DNA from: a bacterium
GTDB taxonomy: Bacteria > Bacillota > Bacilli > Lactobacillales > Streptococcaceae
Direction: 5' to 3'
Assembly (NCBI GenBank): GCA_905221095.1
Contig: CAJNBV010000005.1
Span: 1-64,000, forward strand
DNA length: 64,000 nucleotides
How positions within the stretch are numbered: the stretch's first letter is position 1; every line of letters starts with the position of its first letter. Shown one piece after another: positions 40,638 to 48,850 of this stretch. The notes under the pieces were generated by a model. The model worked only from the letters and a program-made list of their open reading frames with translations, made no database searches and was not told where the DNA came from. Position numbers and translations under genes: made by a program.

Positions 40638-40662
40638 AACAGTCCATAGAGGCTGTTTTTTT
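40638..40662 (+). terminator. rpsT terminator
   Basis: AACAGtCC / GGCTGTT hairpin followed by TTTTTTT. Confidence 0.8.
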
Positions 40663-40687
40663 GTCTCCAAATAGGAAAGGGTAGAAA

Positions 40688-41212
40688 ATGAAAATCGCAA
40701 TTATCGGATATTCTGGTGCTGGTAAGTCAACGCTAGCTGAAAAGTTATCTCTCTACTACTCCATCCCAAAACTTCACATGGATACACTCCAATTTCAACC
40801 TGGTTGGCAAGACAGTGACCGCGAATGGATGTTGACCGAGATGAAAAACTTTCTTACAAAGAATGAATCTTGGGTTATCGATGGTAATTATTCTTGGTGC
40901 TATTACGAAGAAAGAATGCAGGAAGCTGACCAAATCATCTTTCTTAATTTTTCTCCATTGACCTGTCTCTTTCGAGCCTTTAAACGGTATCTCAAATACC
41001 GAGGCAAGGTCAGGGAAAGTATGGCAGAAGGTTGCCAAGAACAGTTTAATTGGGAGTTTATTCAATGGATTCTCTGGGATGGGCGGACTAAAGCTCAAAA
41101 AGAGAATTACCAAAAACTTTGCCAAGAATACTCACATAAAGTCACTATTCTTAGAAATCAAAGAGAGCTAAATCAATTTCTAGATAAGAAAAGGAAGTCC
41201 TCCAATTCATAA
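40688..41212 (+). CDS. DNA topology modulation protein FlaR-like kinase
   Basis: The 174-residue protein is an adenylate-kinase-like P-loop NTPase with GYSGAGKSTLAEKL (7-20), LHMDTLQFQPGW and WVIDGNYSWCYYEERM. Such proteins are often annotated as FlaR or DNA topology modulation factors; the true substrate is unknown. GGAAAGG lies upstream of the ATG. It follows rpsT after a terminator. Confidence 0.82.
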   Translation: MKIAIIGYSGAGKSTLAEKLSLYYSIPKLHMDTLQFQPGWQDSDREWMLTEMKNFLTKNESWVIDGNYSWCYYEERMQEADQIIFLNFSPLTCLFRAFKRYLKYRGKVRESMAEGCQEQFNWEFIQWILWDGRTKAQKENYQKLCQEYSHKVTILRNQRELNQFLDKKRKSSNS

Positions 41213-41230
41213 AGAAGGACTTCCTTTTTG
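41190..41230. terminator. Bidirectional terminator between the FlaR-like gene and deoD
   Basis: AAAAGGAAGTCCT / AAGGACTTCCTTTT hairpin between convergent genes, with T runs in both directions. Confidence 0.85.
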
Positions 41231-41237
41231 GCTATAA

Positions 41238-41948
41238 TTACTCTGCAATCAAAGTTTCCAAACCAACCTTCATCATATCGGTGAAGGTATTTTGACGTTC
41301 TTCTGCGGTTGTATCTTCATCTGGATTGACCAAGCTATCAGAGATTGTCATGATAGCTAGCGCATCAACATGGTGTTGGGCAGCCAAATAGTAAAGAGCT
41401 GCTGCTTCCATTTCGACAGCTTTAACTCCCCATTTACCAAGCTCGATGTTCTTTTCAAAATAGTTTGAATAAAAGACATCAGATGACAAGACATTTCCCA
41501 CGTGAGTAGTCATGCCAAGTTCTTTGGCGATATGGTAGGCCTTGTCCAGCAAATCAAAGCTAGCGATTTGTGGGAAATCATACTGTGGCCAATCATTACG
41601 AACGATGTTTGAGTTAGTTGCAGCTGCTTGCGCCAAAACCAATTCACGGACGTGAACATCTTCATTCAAAGAACCAGCAGTTCCCACACGGATCAATTTT
41701 TTCACACCGTAGTCAACAATCAATTCACGCGCATAAATCGAAATGGATGGCATTCCCATCCCAGTTCCCATAACAGATACACGGTGACCCTTGTAAGTAC
41801 CAGTGTAACCAAACATGTTACGCACTTCGTTAAAACAAACAGCATCTTCAAGGAAATTCTCCGCAATAAACTTAGCACGAAGAGGATCTCCCGGAAGAAG
41901 AATTTTATCAGCAATTTCACCCTGCTGAGCAGCAATATGGATAGACAT
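41238..41948 (-). CDS. deoD: Purine-nucleoside phosphorylase DeoD type
   Basis: The enzyme splits purine nucleosides to base plus (deoxy)ribose-1-phosphate. The 236-residue protein begins [27 protein letters not shown] and contains [23 protein letters not shown] and [15 protein letters not shown], the hexameric-type signatures. I chose 41948; a 19-codon longer frame lies inside the leader repeat. No ribosome site is visible. Two structured repeats precede it in tandem. Confidence 0.94.
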   Translation of the reverse strand: MSIHIAAQQGEIADKILLPGDPLRAKFIAENFLEDAVCFNEVRNMFGYTGTYKGHRVSVMGTGMGMPSISIYARELIVDYGVKKLIRVGTAGSLNEDVHVRELVLAQAAATNSNIVRNDWPQYDFPQIASFDLLDKAYHIAKELGMTTHVGNVLSSDVFYSNYFEKNIELGKWGVKAVEMEAAALYYLAAQHHVDALAIMTISDSLVNPDEDTTAEERQNTFTDMMKVGLETLIAE

Positions 41949-42086
41949 ATTTAAGATATAAAGGGCGACAGAGAACAAAGTAAAAATAGGAAACTGACGA
42001 CGCATCGCAGATGCTAGACAGCTTATCTTTTTTACACAGTTCTCCGCCCGTATTCAGTTCAATGAATACAGTTAACCCATCCTTTC
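41949..42086 (-). promoter_or_regulatory. Structured leader repeat (copy c) before deoD
   Basis: It begins GAAAGG. Hairpin 1 is GTATTC / GAATAC (42050-42069). Hairpin 2 has outer arms GTAAAAA / TTTTTAC and an inner GCATC / GATGC. The element runs straight into the deoD start codon. Compared with copies a, b and d, paired bases change together (see findings). Confidence 0.6.
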
Positions 42087-42099
42087 TTTATTTTATAAA

Positions 42100-42226
42100 G
42101 ATTAGAGAGCGAGAAGAAAACGACTGAAAATTAGGAATCTGACGAGAAATCCTGATTTCTCAGTCAGATTATCTATTTTCCGAGTTTTCCGCTCGTGTTC
42201 AAATTAGAACACACGCTCTACCTTTC
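42100..42226 (-). promoter_or_regulatory. Structured leader repeat (copy a), tandem upstream copy
   Basis: It begins GAAAGGTAGAGC. Hairpin 1 is GTGTTC / GAACAC (42195-42212). Hairpin 2 has outer arms GAAAAT / ATTTTC, then AATCTGAC / GTCAGATT and GAGAAATC / GATTTCTC. It ends in a tail like that of copy c. Thirteen bases separate it from copy c, so copies a and c fill nearly all of the gap between deoD and the amidotransferase gene. Confidence 0.6.
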
Positions 42227-42285
42227 TTATTTTTGATATTTTGTAAAAACTAGCACAAATTAAAATATCTAGTTTGTCTGTAATT

Positions 42286-42996
42286 CTAATTTGTAAGCGA
42301 ATCTAAAAAATTATGCAATTTTGCATTCATTTCAGAATAATCGTTACCACGTAATTCTTCAGGTGATTGAACAAAAGATAATGCTTGATGTTGTTCTATC
42401 AATCGTTCTTCACTATCCGCAGCAATCAATAAATCAATCGCTTCTAAATCAAACTCTAAATGCACTTGGAAAGCATAATGTTTAGGGCTAAAGCGAACAA
42501 TCTGTCGTGGACAACCTTGACTGGTAGCAAGGATTACCGCTTCGTCTGTCAAGCCCGGCATATCACCATGCCAGTGACCAACTAAAAGCTCGCTACCAAA
42601 ATGTTTGAGGTGTTTATCTGCTAATCCTTGACTAGTCATCCTAATAGGGAATACACCTATTTCTCTTTCAGGACTATGCTCATATTGACCCCCATAAGCC
42701 TCAGAAAGTAATTGCGCCCCTAAGCATACACCTACAATATACTTATCTTCTTCTATTGCTTGTCGAATGAGCCTAATTTCTTCTTTTGGATGATAATAAG
42801 GGAAATGTTCTTTATCTTCATCAGGAGATTGCGGACCTCCCATAATGATAAGAAAATCAATATCAGAAACTGTTTGGGGTAAAGCTTCTCCCTTATAAAC
42901 CTTTGTTATTCCAATATCATGACCTCTTGATTGAGCCCAAGTTAGATAAGCACCTGGGATTTCAAAACTCTCATGTAGTATAAAATGCACTTTCAT
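42286..42996 (-). CDS. Class I glutamine amidotransferase-like protein
   Basis: The 236-residue protein has the GATase fold with nucleophile Cys91 (VGVCLGAQLL) and His179/Glu181 (FQVHLEFD), so the triad is complete. It resembles stand-alone GATases annotated as GMP synthase-like or gamma-glutamyl hydrolases, without a synthetase partner nearby. AGGAAG precedes the ATG. It lies in the accessory stretch between deoD and the lipase chimera. Confidence 0.85.
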   Translation of the reverse strand: MKVHFILHESFEIPGAYLTWAQSRGHDIGITKVYKGEALPQTVSDIDFLIIMGGPQSPDEDKEHFPYYHPKEEIRLIRQAIEEDKYIVGVCLGAQLLSEAYGGQYEHSPEREIGVFPIRMTSQGLADKHLKHFGSELLVGHWHGDMPGLTDEAVILATSQGCPRQIVRFSPKHYAFQVHLEFDLEAIDLLIAADSEERLIEQHQALSFVQSPEELRGNDYSEMNAKLHNFLDSLTN

Positions 42997-43024
42997 TAGT
43001 TTGTCTTCCTAAGTTTTTAGAAAA

Positions 43025-43067
43025 GTTTTCCGCTCGTGTTCAAATTAGAACACGCGCTCTACCTTTC
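43025..43067 (-). promoter_or_regulatory. Structured leader repeat (copy b), 5' half only
   Basis: It matches copy a from GAAAGGTAGAGC through the GTGTTC / GAACAC hairpin (43036-43053) to GAGCGGAAAACT. It then stops 30 bases before the amidotransferase gene, without hairpin 2. Confidence 0.55.
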
Positions 43068-43073
43068 TGTTTA

Positions 43074-43183
43074 TACTCTTCGAAAATCAAATTCAAACCA
43101 CGTCAACGTCGCCTTGCCGTACTCAAGTACAGCCTGCGGCTAGTTTCCTAGTTTGCTCTTTGATTTTCATTGAGTATTAATTT
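43074..43183. repeat. BOX element, A-C type
   Basis: A boxA start (ACTCTTCGAAAATCAAATTC, then CGTCAACGTCGCCTTGCCGTA) joins directly to boxC (CAGCCTGCGGCTAG, then TTTGATTTTCATTGAGTAT). No boxB is present. Confidence 0.9.
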
Positions 43184-43200
43184 TGTTCTTTCACAGAGAG

Positions 43201-43236
43201 CTACCTGAGTTCTATTCAAGCTCAGGTAGTTTTTTA
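43201..43236 (+). terminator. Stem-loop with T run in the plus direction
   Basis: CTACCTGAG / CTCAGGTAG hairpin followed by TTTTTT on the plus strand. No plus-strand gene lies upstream. For the minus-strand chimera gene it can form a 3' stem but lacks a T run. Confidence 0.55.
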
Positions 43237-43272
43237 TAAACTAAATTATCTAACTGTCATTGTATCATCAGA

Positions 43273-46005
43273 TTACAAGACATCATCGTCACTCACCTTG
43301 GAATTCAATGTCGTACCCCAATGAGTGATTTTTCGATGTGGTTGAGCAAGTAGAGGTCTGTTATCATAGATCGTTTGCCATCTATTCCAGATAAGACCTG
43401 TTCTCTTTTCAATCTTAATTCGAAGATTACGCATATTTTCTTTAATTGGGAGGTTGAGGACAAAACCTGCAGTCTGATTACGTCCATTTCCTTCCCAAGA
43501 ATGACTGCGAACAACTGAATGACCATTTTTATCTACTGTAACTTCTTCCCAAGTTATAGAATAGCGTGCAATGTAAGCTCCACTATGCTGAATAGTTAGG
43601 GTTTTATCTTTTACAGGAGTGTAATTTAATACTTGTACTGGCTTAGAAGTTGGTGGTGTCACAGCATTCTTAGCCATAAATCGAAACACTTCTACTTCAG
43701 CAAGACTGAGAGCTTGATTTTTCTGACGCAATTGAATACGGACACGACGACCTAGTTTCCCATTCAACTGGAGGTCTAAACTGCTTCCTTCTAAGCGAGA
43801 AACATATTTTCTAGTAACTTCTGTCCCTTTTTCATCATATAAAATCACATCAAAATCTGCCAAACGTTTGGAAAGTTCTCCATCCCCACGGTTATGAAGG
43901 CGGACAAGTCCTACCTGTTCTGTACGACCTAAATCAACTTCCCACCAAGGCTGATTTTCAAATTTTGTATGAGTAATCGATTGCTGGCTGTAGCTACTAT
44001 TGGTATTCCCATCCAAAGCACGGCTAGCATCTCCTCCAAACTCGGTAGAGCTTTGGCGTGCTTGCTTTTTCCATGCGATATTCTCAGCACGCAAGACTTG
44101 AACTTCTGCGAGACTGAGAGCATTGTAACCATCTAACTCAATACGGACAAAACGAGCTTTTTTATAGTCAATTGCAATTTGTGCAGAGATATCTTTCAGA
44201 GATGCAATGCGCTTTCTTTCAATTTCTTTCCCAGAACTATCTAAAAGAATCACATTAAAATGGGTAAGCCTATCCTGAGCAGCATCTGTTCGATTATAGA
44301 TATTGATTTGACGAATCGTTTCTTCCTTGTCTAAATCGACTTGCCACCAAGGCTTAGATTGAAACTCTGTATGCGTTACAGAATGATGAGCATAATTCCC
44401 ATCAACTTTTCCATCCACAGCCCTTCTAGCGTCACCTCCAAAAGCTGTCGAACTTTGGGTAACCCGTTTCCCTAGAGCTATATTTTCAAGAGGTTCAGCG
44501 CTTGGTTGACTAGATGACAGAGGGAGTTGTTGTTTCTTAAAGAAAGAAATTTTTTCCAGTTTTGGATCACGGTAACCCTGCTTGTCCAATGTTGTTCGTT
44601 TTCCGATATTAAAGTTTGGAATATCATTCATACGGCTTTCAAAATAGCCACGCGAACGGTGCTTAACATTGGCACTTCCTGTAGATGTCACAACATCACT
44701 ATCATTTTGTAGCACAGATGTAACCACATTGTCATTATCCACTACATAATGTTTAATTTTTCCATTTACAGCAAGCTTCCGACTTTCTAATCCTACATCC
44801 CAGAAACCATTTTTGGCATTCCAGATTGTTCTTGAAGTAATGACCTTAGGTGCATTAAATGTTGTCACTTTTTTCAAAACATTATTATAAAAAGTAGGAT
44901 ATTTCTGATAGGCTTCAACTGCTGCTATTTGAGCTAGATAGCCTCCTAAAGAATGACCTGTCATATACAGATTGGTAATGCTAGAATCCTGCGCCAATTC
45001 TTTTACAACATTACGGATATCATCCGCTTGTGCAGGTTTATTTCCTCCTAGCAAGGTCAAGTCCGTTCTCAAATCTTTTGCATCATTCAGTCTTGTCCCT
45101 CTAATAGATAACATTTGAACCGTATGATCCTTTAGATAAGGAAGATCACTCTTTGTTTCAAATAGATAAGCATCCAAACCACTAGCTGTATGGTAAGATT
45201 TTTTCATCTTCCAAAACGGAGCTAACTCATTGTGCATCATCTTATATTCTTGACGATTCAAGTAGAGACTCGGAAATGGATTCTTATGATCTAGAATTTT
45301 TTCGATATAGTCATCATCACGATAGGATAACTCCATAAAGAGAAGAGCATCTCGATCTGTAACATACCATTGTTTCTTATTATCATCTTCTCCATCTGCT
45401 AATCCGTCTCCATCACTGTCTGCAAGTAATGGATGACTGTTATATCCTAAATAGTCCTTACCATCTTTATGATAAACATAAAGTTCATCCTTATTTTTGA
45501 TACCATCCTGATCGTCATCACCTTCTAAATCAAGGACTTTTTCACCATAAAGAGAATTGTCAAGTAAATCATTTTCTGAGTGCAGTTCTCCTTTTGAGAT
45601 TTTCAAAAGATCTTCTGCTGTCACTGGACGAGAAGTTGTAGCCTCATTCTTTACATTTTCCTCTTTATTCACGTCTTCAGGAACTAGAGCAGGCTCTGTT
45701 TTATGGGCGTCCAGCTTTTCTTCTTCCTTCTGATTTTTAAGGACTTCTTTTGTTTCTGGAGCTGGTTGGATAACTGCAGCTCTTTCCTCTATAAGAGGTA
45801 TTTCCTGTTTTTTATCAGTATTTTCTAGTTTTGTCGGACTATCCGTTGCATTTACGACTAGAGGAGCTTCGTTTTTCACAACTGGACTTCCTTCATTGGC
45901 AGAAATTCCTGTCGGTGCTAAAAAAGCAAAGCCAACTGCAACAGATACAACTCCGATACTTAATTTTTTTATGCCAAAACGCATAAGTCGTTGACCGATT
46001 TTCAT
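43273..46005 (-). CDS. Secreted lipase - double F5/8C lectin - cytolysin domain 4 chimera
   Basis: The 910-residue exported protein has a YSIRK-like signal (about 10-36), an acidic linker (to ~130), calcium-type repeats DDDQDGIKNKDE (163-174) and DSDGDGLADGED (196-207), and a class-3-like lipase (about 215-460). The lipase shows RGTRLNDAKD and GHSLGG (350-355, Ser352); Asp423 or Asp425 and a nearby His are candidate partners. Two F-type lectin/discoidin domains follow: 506-640 with His545, Arg572, Asp574, Arg579, and 641-776 with His679, Arg706, Asp708, Arg714. A cytolysin domain 4 closes it (about 800-905). Its undecapeptide position reads KRTGLIWNRWQ (867-877), and Thr899-Leu900 are kept. 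Pore-forming domains 1-3 and an LPXTG anchor are absent. Confidence 0.9.
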   Translation of the reverse strand: MKIGQRLMRFGIKKLSIGVVSVAVGFAFLAPTGISANEGSPVVKNEAPLVVNATDSPTKLENTDKKQEIPLIEERAAVIQPAPETKEVLKNQKEEEKLDAHKTEPALVPEDVNKEENVKNEATTSRPVTAEDLLKISKGELHSENDLLDNSLYGEKVLDLEGDDDQDGIKNKDELYVYHKDGKDYLGYNSHPLLADSDGDGLADGEDDNKKQWYVTDRDALLFMELSYRDDDYIEKILDHKNPFPSLYLNRQEYKMMHNELAPFWKMKKSYHTASGLDAYLFETKSDLPYLKDHTVQMLSIRGTRLNDAKDLRTDLTLLGGNKPAQADDIRNVVKELAQDSSITNLYMTGHSLGGYLAQIAAVEAYQKYPTFYNNVLKKVTTFNAPKVITSRTIWNAKNGFWDVGLESRKLAVNGKIKHYVVDNDNVVTSVLQNDSDVVTSTGSANVKHRSRGYFESRMNDIPNFNIGKRTTLDKQGYRDPKLEKISFFKKQQLPLSSSQPSAEPLENIALGKRVTQSSTAFGGDARRAVDGKVDGNYAHHSVTHTEFQSKPWWQVDLDKEETIRQINIYNRTDAAQDRLTHFNVILLDSSGKEIERKRIASLKDISAQIAIDYKKARFVRIELDGYNALSLAEVQVLRAENIAWKKQARQSSTEFGGDASRALDGNTNSSYSQQSITHTKFENQPWWEVDLGRTEQVGLVRLHNRGDGELSKRLADFDVILYDEKGTEVTRKYVSRLEGSSLDLQLNGKLGRRVRIQLRQKNQALSLAEVEVFRFMAKNAVTPPTSKPVQVLNYTPVKDKTLTIQHSGAYIARYSITWEEVTVDKNGHSVVRSHSWEGNGRNQTAGFVLNLPIKENMRNLRIKIEKRTGLIWNRWQTIYDNRPLLAQPHRKITHWGTTLNSKVSDDDVL

Positions 46006-46195
46006 TATTTTCTAACTTTCTTTTATTTTCCCCTATTTACCAATCAGGTTACTAAGCCTGTAAGCTATTTCGTCTTTCCAAGTCATTTCTCCTAATTGAT
46101 GAATAAGAATGTGTCAAATTTTTAGTAAAAATATAGTAGTTGATTGGATTTTTGTTCATCTTTTAATCACAACAAACCCAATCTTCTCTACTAAA

Positions 46196-46240
46196 GGTGA
46201 TGAGAACTGAAACCTTCATTTCTAGTCTAATCCCATCACC
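46196..46240 (-). terminator. Probable punA terminator
   Basis: GGTGATG / CATCACC stem closing a larger hairpin just after the punA stop, with only a short T run on the minus strand. Confidence 0.45.
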
Positions 46241-46247
46241 AAGTTTT

Positions 46248-47057
46248 TTACAATTCTGCAAGAATCGCTTTAATCAATCCTTTAAAGTCACCTTTAACAC
46301 GTTCAGTCACTTCCACAACTTCCTCGTGATTGAGTTCTTCTTGGAAACCAGCCGCAAAGTTAGTAATACATGAAATTCCTAGAACTTTCAAGCCTGAGTG
46401 GGCTGCTACAATAACTTCAGGAACAGTCGACATACCAACTGCATCTGCTCCCAGTGTCTTATAGGCACGAATCTCTGCTGGTGTTTCATAAGTCGGACCG
46501 GTTACACCGATATAGACACCTTCATCAAGCTTGATACCAAGTTTTTTAGCCACTTCATGGGCAGTAGCACGGTATTCTGGTGTGTAGGCTTTAGACATAT
46601 CAGGGAAACGTGGACCAAAATCATCCAAGTTTTCACCCATCAATGGGTTTTGCCCCGTCATGTTGATATGGTCTGAGATAGCCATCAAAGTACCAGGACC
46701 ATATCCAATACCACCAGCTGCATTGGTTACAATAACACCTTCACATCCAAGAACTTTCATGACACGAACTGGGAAAGTCACGACTTCCAGAGGATTGCCT
46801 TCGTAGAAATGGAAGCGGCCTTGAAGAGCCAAGACCTTGCGACCTGCCAGTTCACCATATACCAATTTACCAGCGTGACCGACTACTGTTGAACGACCCC
46901 AGTTTGGAATATCAGCATAGTCTACTACAACTGGATTTTCGATTTCTTCTGCCAATTCTCCAAGTCCTGACCCAAGGATTAGACCGAACTCAGGCTCTTG
47001 GATTCCTTTTTCTTTCAGGAAGGCAGCTGTTTCATTGATTTTATCTAAAAATGTCAT
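46248..47057 (-). CDS. punA: Purine-nucleoside phosphorylase I (trimeric type)
   Basis: PunA cleaves inosine and guanosine nucleosides. The 269-residue protein has GLILGSGLGELAEEIE, GRFHFYEGN, VTNAAGGI and VGMSTVPEVIVAAHSGLKVLG, typical of the trimeric PNP family and different from DeoD. AAAGGAG lies upstream, and its ATG overlaps the stop of the DUF1697 gene by four bases. It is the last gene of rpiA-deoB-DUF1697-punA. Confidence 0.95.
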   Translation of the reverse strand: MTFLDKINETAAFLKEKGIQEPEFGLILGSGLGELAEEIENPVVVDYADIPNWGRSTVVGHAGKLVYGELAGRKVLALQGRFHFYEGNPLEVVTFPVRVMKVLGCEGVIVTNAAGGIGYGPGTLMAISDHINMTGQNPLMGENLDDFGPRFPDMSKAYTPEYRATAHEVAKKLGIKLDEGVYIGVTGPTYETPAEIRAYKTLGADAVGMSTVPEVIVAAHSGLKVLGISCITNFAAGFQEELNHEEVVEVTERVKGDFKGLIKAILAEL

Positions 47058-47614
47058 TGTGTGTCTCCTTTATTATTTTTTAGCATTTGACCGATTTTGT
47101 CAAAAGTTTTAGCATTGCGAATGGTAATGTGGCGATAAAGTGGCAGTTTGAGCAGGTGCTTGTGATAGGCAGTTTTAGAGTAGGATTCTTCAGAGAATTT
47201 TCCCCAGAAAATACCAAGTTTTCCAAAATGAAGAACTTCATCTTTCAGTTCCAAACTTTCAACTGTCTCAATAACTTGAGCCACATCCAAGCCCTCCGTG
47301 TAAAAGAGGACATCCTTTCGTGCCAAATCTTTGGTCCACCATTCAGGCAGATTTTCAAGTTCCACTTCAAAGTCCTCTAGACTCAGCAAAGAAAAGCTCT
47401 GAATAAATGGATAATGGACTTCAAAGAAAGCCTCTAATTTTTCAACCAATTGGGTTCTAGGTACTGTCGAAATAAAGAAAATATTACCACTGTTGATGTA
47501 GCTTTCAACCTTTTCTAGTCCCAAGTCTGTCAATTCTTGACGAAGCTCCGCCATGACGACCTTATTCTTGCCACCAACATTGATACCTCTCACTAGCAAA
47601 GCATAGCGTGTCAT
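47054..47614 (-). CDS. DUF1697-family protein
   Basis: The 186-residue protein begins MTRYALLVRGINVGGKNKVVMAELR and contains YINSGNIFF, the hallmarks of DUF1697. No function is established. It begins one base after the deoB stop and its own stop overlaps the punA start, so it is tightly built into the pentose operon. Confidence 0.88.
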   Translation of the reverse strand: MTRYALLVRGINVGGKNKVVMAELRQELTDLGLEKVESYINSGNIFFISTVPRTQLVEKLEAFFEVHYPFIQSFSLLSLEDFEVELENLPEWWTKDLARKDVLFYTEGLDVAQVIETVESLELKDEVLHFGKLGIFWGKFSEESYSKTAYHKHLLKLPLYRHITIRNAKTFDKIGQMLKNNKGDTQ

Positions 47615-47615
47615 C

Positions 47616-48827
47616 TTATACCAATTTATCTAAGAAACTTTCCCCAATCATGGCAGTTTCAACACCAAAGTTATCGGCAACAGTCGCTGAGATATCTGCG
47701 AAATGTCCGACTGGAATGACACCATTTCCTTTAAAGGCAGGGCTGTAAGCCAACAATGGAATATATTCACGAGTGTGGTCTGTTCCTGCGTAAGTTGGAT
47801 CATTTCCATGATCCGCAGTAATCAAGAGAAGGTCGTTCTCTCTCATGGCTGCGATAATTTCAGGTAAGCGTTCATCAAACTCATGCAAGCAATCACGGTA
47901 ACCATGAGCATTACGACGGTGGCCGTAAAGGGCATCAAAGTCAACCAAGTTTGTGAAAGAGAATCCTTTTTCAAACTCAGCAAGTCCCATAGTCTTCAAT
48001 AGTGTATCAATTCCGTGGCTGTTGGACTTGTTGTGACCCATGTCATGGTTGATACCAGCACCGTTAAAGATATCGTTGATTTTACCAACAGCGTAAGTAT
48101 CGATACCAGCTTCATTCAATTTATCCAAAACAGTCGGTGCAAATGGAGATACGGCCAAGTCACGACGGTTGGCTGTACGAGTGAAGTTACCTGGTTCACC
48201 TACATAAGGGCGAGCAATGATACGACCAAGAAGGGCAGGACGCTCAAGGGTGATCGAACGAGCGTATTCACAAATACGGTACAATTCATCTAAAGGAATA
48301 ATGTCTTCGTGGGCAGCAATCTGCAAAACAGGGTCAGCTGAAGTATAGATAATCAACTCTCCAGTTTCCATCTGACGAGGTCCAAAATCATCGATAACAG
48401 CTGTACCTGAGTAAGGTTTGTTGGCCTCACGAATGACCTTACGTCCTGAGAATTCTTCGATTTTTGTCAGAATTTCTTCTGGGAATCCGTTCCAGAAAGT
48501 ATCGAAAGGCTCAGTAATATTAAGTCCCATGATTTCCCAGTGTCCAGTCATGGTATCCTTACCAAGGGATACTTCTTCCAATTTTGTTGCATAACCTGTT
48601 GGATTGCTTTCAGCTGGTACAGTCTTAAGAGGAGTTTCGCGAGGAATATTTCCTAGACCGATTTTAGCCATGTTTGGCACATTCAAACCAACTGTTTTTG
48701 AAATGTGTCCTAGTGTATCAGAAGCACCGTCTGGAACCCCTGCATTGACAAAGTTATTGGCATCTGGTGCAGCACCGATTCCCACAGAATCCAGTACTAC
48801 CAAGTGAATACGATTAAATTTTGACAT
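47616..48827 (-). CDS. deoB: Phosphopentomutase
   Basis: DeoB converts (deoxy)ribose-1-phosphate to the 5-phosphate. The 403-residue metalloenzyme of the alkaline-phosphatase superfamily has [48 protein letters not shown] and the conserved metal-binding Asp and His residues. AAGGAG precedes the ATG. It links the phosphorylases in both salvage blocks with DeoC and RpiA. Confidence 0.97.
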   Translation of the reverse strand: MSKFNRIHLVVLDSVGIGAAPDANNFVNAGVPDGASDTLGHISKTVGLNVPNMAKIGLGNIPRETPLKTVPAESNPTGYATKLEEVSLGKDTMTGHWEIMGLNITEPFDTFWNGFPEEILTKIEEFSGRKVIREANKPYSGTAVIDDFGPRQMETGELIIYTSADPVLQIAAHEDIIPLDELYRICEYARSITLERPALLGRIIARPYVGEPGNFTRTANRRDLAVSPFAPTVLDKLNEAGIDTYAVGKINDIFNGAGINHDMGHNKSNSHGIDTLLKTMGLAEFEKGFSFTNLVDFDALYGHRRNAHGYRDCLHEFDERLPEIIAAMRENDLLLITADHGNDPTYAGTDHTREYIPLLAYSPAFKGNGVIPVGHFADISATVADNFGVETAMIGESFLDKLV

Positions 48828-48850
48828 AGTGTATCTCCTTATTATTTTAG

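Noticed and set aside
41949..42005. N-terminal extension of DeoD
   Set aside because: The extra 19 residues come from the leader repeat. DeoD proteins start [10 protein letters not shown], and the extension is not conserved in type.
42010..42285. Purine riboswitch upstream of deoD
   Set aside because: The paired elements do not show the conserved three-way junction bases of a purine riboswitch. Related copies lie before parC and an amidotransferase gene, which does not fit purine sensing.
43506..44492. Possible tandem repeat array or CRISPR in the chimera gene
   Set aside because: The repetition is the two homologous lectin domains at protein level. No short regular DNA repeats with spacers exist.
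43273..46005. Possibility that the chimera is a degraded cytolysin or two fused genes
   Set aside because: The frame is open for 910 codons with a good signal peptide, intact lipase elbow and intact lectin triads. No remnant of cytolysin domains 1-3 is visible.
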